Source of the DNA: Tolypothrix campylonemoides VB511288
GTDB taxonomy: Bacteria > Cyanobacteriota > Cyanobacteriia > Cyanobacteriales > Nostocaceae
DNA length: 64,000 bases
NCBI GenBank assembly: GCA_000828075.3
Contig: JXCB02000006.1
Coordinates: 2,534-66,533 of the forward strand
Reading direction: 5' to 3'
Shown: positions 60,870 to 64,000 of the stretch, one piece after another
How the letters are laid out: the number at the start of each line of letters is the position of its first letter
How positions within the stretch are numbered: position 1 is the first letter of the stretch
Position numbers and translations under genes: made by a program
The notes under the pieces: model-generated
Seen by the model: the letters and a program-made list of their open reading frames with translations, nothing else
What the model was told of the DNA's origin: nothing
Database searches by the model: none

Positions 60870-61240
60870 TCTTTACCCTCACCCTAAATCCCTCTGGCAA
60901 GCTTGGGAGAGGGACTTTTAAATTGGCTCCCCGAATCCCAAAATTGGGAAAAGGGGTTGAGGATTCGGGCAAGTTTTGCCTTTTGGCAAGAGGTCTATTG
61001 ATAGATCCAGTCCTTCCCATTGGATCAACTGGTCGCGACAAGGAGTCCCCCACCATACGTACTCGTTGGTGGGGGAGGAATGCCGCTCCCTGTCTCGTGA
61101 TTGGGGACTAGCGACTGGGAAAATGCCCCAAAATATGTTTAGGTCTTTATTGCCCCTTCCATAATTTTTCGTTTGATAACCCAATCCCCAATCCCTAATC
61201 CCCAATCCCTAGTCCCTTTTACCCCGAATTGAGGTATTGC
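60870..61240. repeat. Repeat-rich intergenic region
   Basis: Several families are strung together: ccctcaccctaaatccctct (60880), ggctccccgaatcccaaaat (60922), a hairpin tcccccacc/ggtggggga (61046-61076) and the ccccaatccctaatccccaa family (61184). No gene is seen. The promoter of the caspase-like gene must lie in 61240-61360. Confidence 0.7.
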
Positions 61241-61360
61241 TGGGCCAGTACTGGTGATCTGTGGTTTAGCTAGACTATTATGACGTAGGTTAGGCTTGTT
61301 TTTTTTAACAAAGCCAACGACTACCAAAAGGCAAGTAAACAACGAGTAACAAAAATCGCG

Positions 61361-63196
61361 ATGGCAAATAATTGGGCGATCGCAATTGGCATCAATCAAT
61401 ATCAGTTCTTTCAACCTTTAAGTTGCGCCCAAACAGATGCCGAGGCGATCAAAGATTTTTTGGTAACACAAGGTGGTTTTTCGCCGCAACAGTGTCTGCT
61501 GATGACAGAAACTTCGCCACCATTTGGAGAGAGGTCTACCTATCCCAGTAAAGAGAATATTTTCCTGTTATTTGAACATTTAGCAGCCACTTGCTGGCGA
61601 CCACAAGACCGATTGTGGTTTTTCTTTAGCGGTTATGGCGTCAACCACAAGGGACAAGATTACTTAATGGCGGTCGAAGGTGATCCCAATCGCATCGAAG
61701 AAACGGGTATAGAAGTGCGAGCATTCATGCAAAGCCTGCAAGTTGCTGCCCTTGATGCATTGCTATTATTCGATATTAACCGTGCTTTTGGAAGCCACGC
61801 AGATGCTCGCGTTGGCAAAGAAACGATAGAACTAGCTAAAGAACTACAAATTCCTATTATTCTTTCTTGTCAACCAGACGAATTTTCTCACGAAAGTAGC
61901 GAATTAGGTCACGGATTCTTTACAGCAGCACTGTTAGAAGCTTTGCGTTACGGCAATCGTACCAATTTGGCGAATTTAGAAAGATACCTGAGTGTTCGCA
62001 CGCCAGAACTATGTCAACACTACTGGCGTCCCACACAAACCCCCATCACTATTTTTGTATCAAAGCCGCAGGTTCCCTCCCCGCAATTGCACGAGAAAAC
62101 CAAACCAACAGTCAAAGAACTAGCACAAGTAGCGGCAAACAATAGTCTCTCATCCTCCTCACTCCCTCATCCCCCTCACTCCCTCACTCCCTCATCCCCC
62201 TCACTCCCTCATCCCCCTCACTCCCTCACTCCCTCATCCCCCTCACTCCCTCCCTCCCTCACTCCCTCACTCCCTCCCTCCCTCACTCCCTCATCCCCCG
62301 ATCCCCACAAAAAGTCATCAAACAAGCAATTCTTGCCGCACCTTCTACTGGGGAGCATAGCTACAATACTTCTTCTATGCTTAATCGTGGTTGTTTTGTT
62401 CCGCGATCGCCCTTTATTCAAGTTAGCCCAGATATTACCAGCGTCCTCCAAGCCTGCTAGCAATAACACAAAGCTAGTTAAAGCATCACCAAAACCCAGC
62501 CCCACAGCATCACCAATCGTACTAGCCCAACCAGAAGTCCAATCAACTCCTCAAGTCACTTCCAGCCCACAAGTCACTCCAAGTGCTGACGAATCGAAAC
62601 AGCGTAACCAAGCACTGTTGGAATTGCAGAAAATGTCCCTGAGTCCAACTCAAGCTAGCGATTTGAGGCAAGCTATTAATACGGCTCGTAAAATTCAGCC
62701 AGGTGAACCGCTGTACGCACAAGCTCAAGACAACATCAAGATTTGGAGCCGCATGATTTTTGATTTAGCCCAAGATCGTGCTAAGCAAAGACTCTATGCG
62801 GGTGCTATCTCAGCAGCACAGTTGATCCCCAAAGACCAACTTGTATATGCAAAAGCACAAACATCTATTAACCAGTGGCGGCTAGAAGCAAAGCAGTATG
62901 TCAGTAATACAACGCTTATCGATGCTGCTGTTGCCTTAATTCGGTCGGGACAAGCTTCTACCTACAATCGCGCTATAGAAGTTGCCAAAAAAGTCCCACA
63001 AGGTGAACCAGGGTTTGATGTTGCCCAAAAATCTATTGATAGCTGGAGTGAAAATATTTTGCAGCTTGCTAAAACAAGAGCCGCGCGAAGAGAATTCAAA
63101 GCCGCAATTGCAACCGCTACTCTAGTTCCAGAGGGAACAGCTGCGTATAAAAAAGCGCAAAATGCAATTGCACAATGGGAAAAAAGTAGTCAATAA
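61361..63196 (+). CDS. Caspase-like (orthocaspase) protein with Tyr/Asn dyad
   Basis: The 611-aa product has an N-terminal p20-like caspase domain (residues ~1-230). The catalytic His motif (SGHG) is SGYG, with Tyr92. In the Cys motif (usually D-x-C), DINR has Asn140 in the Cys position (D138-I139-N140). The protease dyad is thus replaced. A Ser/Pro/Leu-rich stretch (~264-314) coded by tandem repeats leads to a membrane helix (LLLGSIATILLLCLIVVVLF, ~327-350). A C-terminal domain follows with four related helical units (each with A-x-x-x-I-x-x-W). This is a membrane-anchored pseudo-orthocaspase, with the caspase domain before the membrane. Start ATG at 61361. Confidence 0.85.
   Translation: MANNWAIAIGINQYQFFQPLSCAQTDAEAIKDFLVTQGGFSPQQCLLMTETSPPFGERSTYPSKENIFLLFEHLAATCWRPQDRLWFFFSGYGVNHKGQDYLMAVEGDPNRIEETGIEVRAFMQSLQVAALDALLLFDINRAFGSHADARVGKETIELAKELQIPIILSCQPDEFSHESSELGHGFFTAALLEALRYGNRTNLANLERYLSVRTPELCQHYWRPTQTPITIFVSKPQVPSPQLHEKTKPTVKELAQVAANNSLSSSSLPHPPHSLTPSSPSLPHPPHSLTPSSPSLPPSLTPSLPPSLTPSSPDPHKKSSNKQFLPHLLLGSIATILLLCLIVVVLFRDRPLFKLAQILPASSKPASNNTKLVKASPKPSPTASPIVLAQPEVQSTPQVTSSPQVTPSADESKQRNQALLELQKMSLSPTQASDLRQAINTARKIQPGEPLYAQAQDNIKIWSRMIFDLAQDRAKQRLYAGAISAAQLIPKDQLVYAKAQTSINQWRLEAKQYVSNTTLIDAAVALIRSGQASTYNRAIEVAKKVPQGEPGFDVAQKSIDSWSENILQLAKTRAARREFKAAIATATLVPEGTAAYKKAQNAIAQWEKSSQ
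62149..62300. repeat. Pyrimidine tandem array within the caspase-like gene
   Basis: Units of ctccctcactcc and ctcatccccctcactcc repeated for about 150 bp in frame, coding for the SLTPSSPSLPHPPHSLTP-type linker. The array is of the same family as the ones flanking petG and inside mutS. Replication slippage can change its length by multiples that keep the frame. Confidence 0.9.
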
Positions 63197-63323
63197 TTAT
63201 TCGCTATTGCTAGTTGTTAGTTGTTAGCCGTTGGCTATGAGTTTTTGTACCAACTACTAACTACTAACTACTAAACCTAACTACTAAACAGTCTATGTGA
63301 GTCCTTAACAAGAAGCTCATTTA
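63197..63323. repeat. Short tandem inverted repeats after the caspase-like gene
   Basis: agttgttagttgttag (63209) and ctaactactaactactaa (63255) form an imperfect inverted repeat of tandem units. No gene. It may act as a transcription end for both converging genes. Confidence 0.6.
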
Positions 63324-63698
63324 TCAGCAGTACTGTGTGACATCCTCGCCACATTGATCCGCTAGATAACACAGCGCTCGAAAACGTAAGCTAACCAGTT
63401 CTTCATACACAGGGTTGAGCTTGCACATTGGCGGAATATGAAACAAGGTTTTACCCAAAAATTTCACATCGCGCTCAAAGGGACACTGGGAAGGAATCGC
63501 CTTGCACAAGCGATGAGCAAGTTGGCGATCGCTAATTTGAACGTTGTCTAACCAACGCCGTATGGGTTGGAAAATATCAATTTGAGACTTGGCAGAAGGG
63601 CGCTGCTGCTCGGTTCCATGAGCGTCACCTTGTGCTTGATTTATCAACACCCAGCTTGCCAAGAAAATCTTTTTTCTGGTATTACAATATACCTTCAT
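63324..63698 (-). CDS. Mo-dependent nitrogenase C-terminal-domain family protein
   Basis: The 124-aa product has an N-terminal variable segment, then the family signature IFQPIRRWLDNVQISDRQLA, HRLCKAIPSQCPFERDVKFL, FHIPPMCKLNPVYEELVSLR and ALCYLADQCGEDVTQYC, with conserved cysteines that could bind metal. The family name comes from Pfam annotation; it is common in cyanobacteria, and in nitrogen-fixing ones in many copies. Function is unproven. The promoter should lie in 63700-63830. Confidence 0.85.
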   Translation of the reverse strand: MKVYCNTRKKIFLASWVLINQAQGDAHGTEQQRPSAKSQIDIFQPIRRWLDNVQISDRQLAHRLCKAIPSQCPFERDVKFLGKTLFHIPPMCKLNPVYEELVSLRFRALCYLADQCGEDVTQYC

Positions 63699-64000
63699 GG
63701 TTCACTCCTCTATTTGATTGAGGCTCTTGAACTGCCTGATGAACATCTACAACATTGCCACGACATATTCGGGAAGAATGTTGTTCTGACTGAGATGCAA
63801 TCTGATGATTGAGTAGCTACTAGCCTCAGTACCTGTTCTATATTACGTCAAATTAACAATAATTTCCTTTTCCTAGGAAGTATGGTATGGATATCTTGTT
63901 TATAACTTGACACAGATAAAATTATAGTAAAGACATCTACCAAAAGGCAGAGGGCAAACTCTCATTTACAAAAACTTTACAAAATATCTTTCCTCAGTAT
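63699..64000. other. Right-end intergenic region
   Basis: No supported gene is seen. It contains AT-rich promoter-like DNA and the start of a dispersed repeat (ccaaaaggcagagggcaaac) near 63940. A short open frame on the plus strand (to 63812) overlaps the nitrogenase-domain gene and looks like noise. Confidence 0.5.

Noticed and set aside
63567-63812. 81-aa plus-strand frame at the right end
   Set aside because: More than half of it is antisense to the nitrogenase-domain gene and no family pattern is seen.
1-64000. tRNA or rRNA genes
   Set aside because: No cloverleaf-like sequence with a T-loop motif and no rRNA-like stretch was recognised on reading; a covariance search would be needed to exclude tRNAs fully.

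Overview
The window looks like chromosome from a filamentous, probably heterocyst-forming, cyanobacterium (Nostocales-like). This rests on abundant GCGATCGC (HIP1-type) octamers, the oxygenic-photosynthesis genes petG, cytM and ycf54, a PatA-type regulator in a chemotaxis-like operon, a small Mo-dependent-nitrogenase C-terminal-domain protein, DUF3370 and orthocaspase-like families, and dense dispersed palindromic and short tandem repeats. No rRNA, tRNA or CRISPR array was recognised.

Layout. 0-5.6 kb: a transposase cut by the window edge, a 98-aa unknown gene, sfsA, a TPR protein, a decayed ISAs1-type transposase abutting a 5'-truncated membrane-protein gene, and a hicA-hicB pair. 5.8-14.4 kb: mutS carrying an in-frame repeat insertion, a two-gene ATPase plus PIN-like nuclease unit, an AI-2E-type permease with a NUDIX hydrolase, and small envelope proteins. 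14.8-24.1 kb: folD, crtE and a PAP2-like gene, then ycf54, a SnoaL-like gene, pdxJ, a DUF433/DUF5615 toxin-antitoxin pair with a second antitoxin remnant, an ABC-2 permease and a MarR regulator. 24.7-32.1 kb: a minus-strand signalling operon in the order PatA-like regulator, double CheW, MCP, CheA hybrid, CheB, without cheR. 33-39 kb: a frameshifted membrane gene, an ABC exporter, a tandem degenerate histidine-kinase-dimerisation protein and a NACHT NTPase. 39.9-44.3 kb: cytM, petG (between inverted purine/pyrimidine arrays), rsmD, hisH, a C15 peptidase and a DUF3370 protein. 45-49.7 kb: methyltransferase, ureD, ureA, ureB, DUF1349 and ureC. 49.8-55.3 kb: an accessory block with an Rpn-type nuclease, a nonsense-mutated antitoxin, hicB-hicA, a DUF6887-like gene and a second NACHT NTPase. 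55.7-64 kb: a hybrid histidine kinase, aldehyde dehydrogenase, a 2H-phosphoesterase-like gene, a sulfite-oxidase-like gene, rpmF, a pseudo-orthocaspase and the nitrogenase-domain protein.

Two themes stand out. First, dispersed repeats of the kind seen between genes also sit in frame inside several essential or conserved genes: mutS, ureC, one NACHT gene (twice) and the caspase-like gene. Second, conflict-type genes are dense: two NACHT NTPases with different N-terminal domains, an ATPase/PIN pair, two HicAB modules in opposite gene order, DUF433/DUF5615 and a PD-(D/E)XK-type protein. Some of these are visibly decaying. The most unusual individual proteins are the tandem DHp-like protein with both phospho-acceptor histidines replaced (35563-36105) and the caspase-like protein with a Tyr/Asn dyad (61361-63196).
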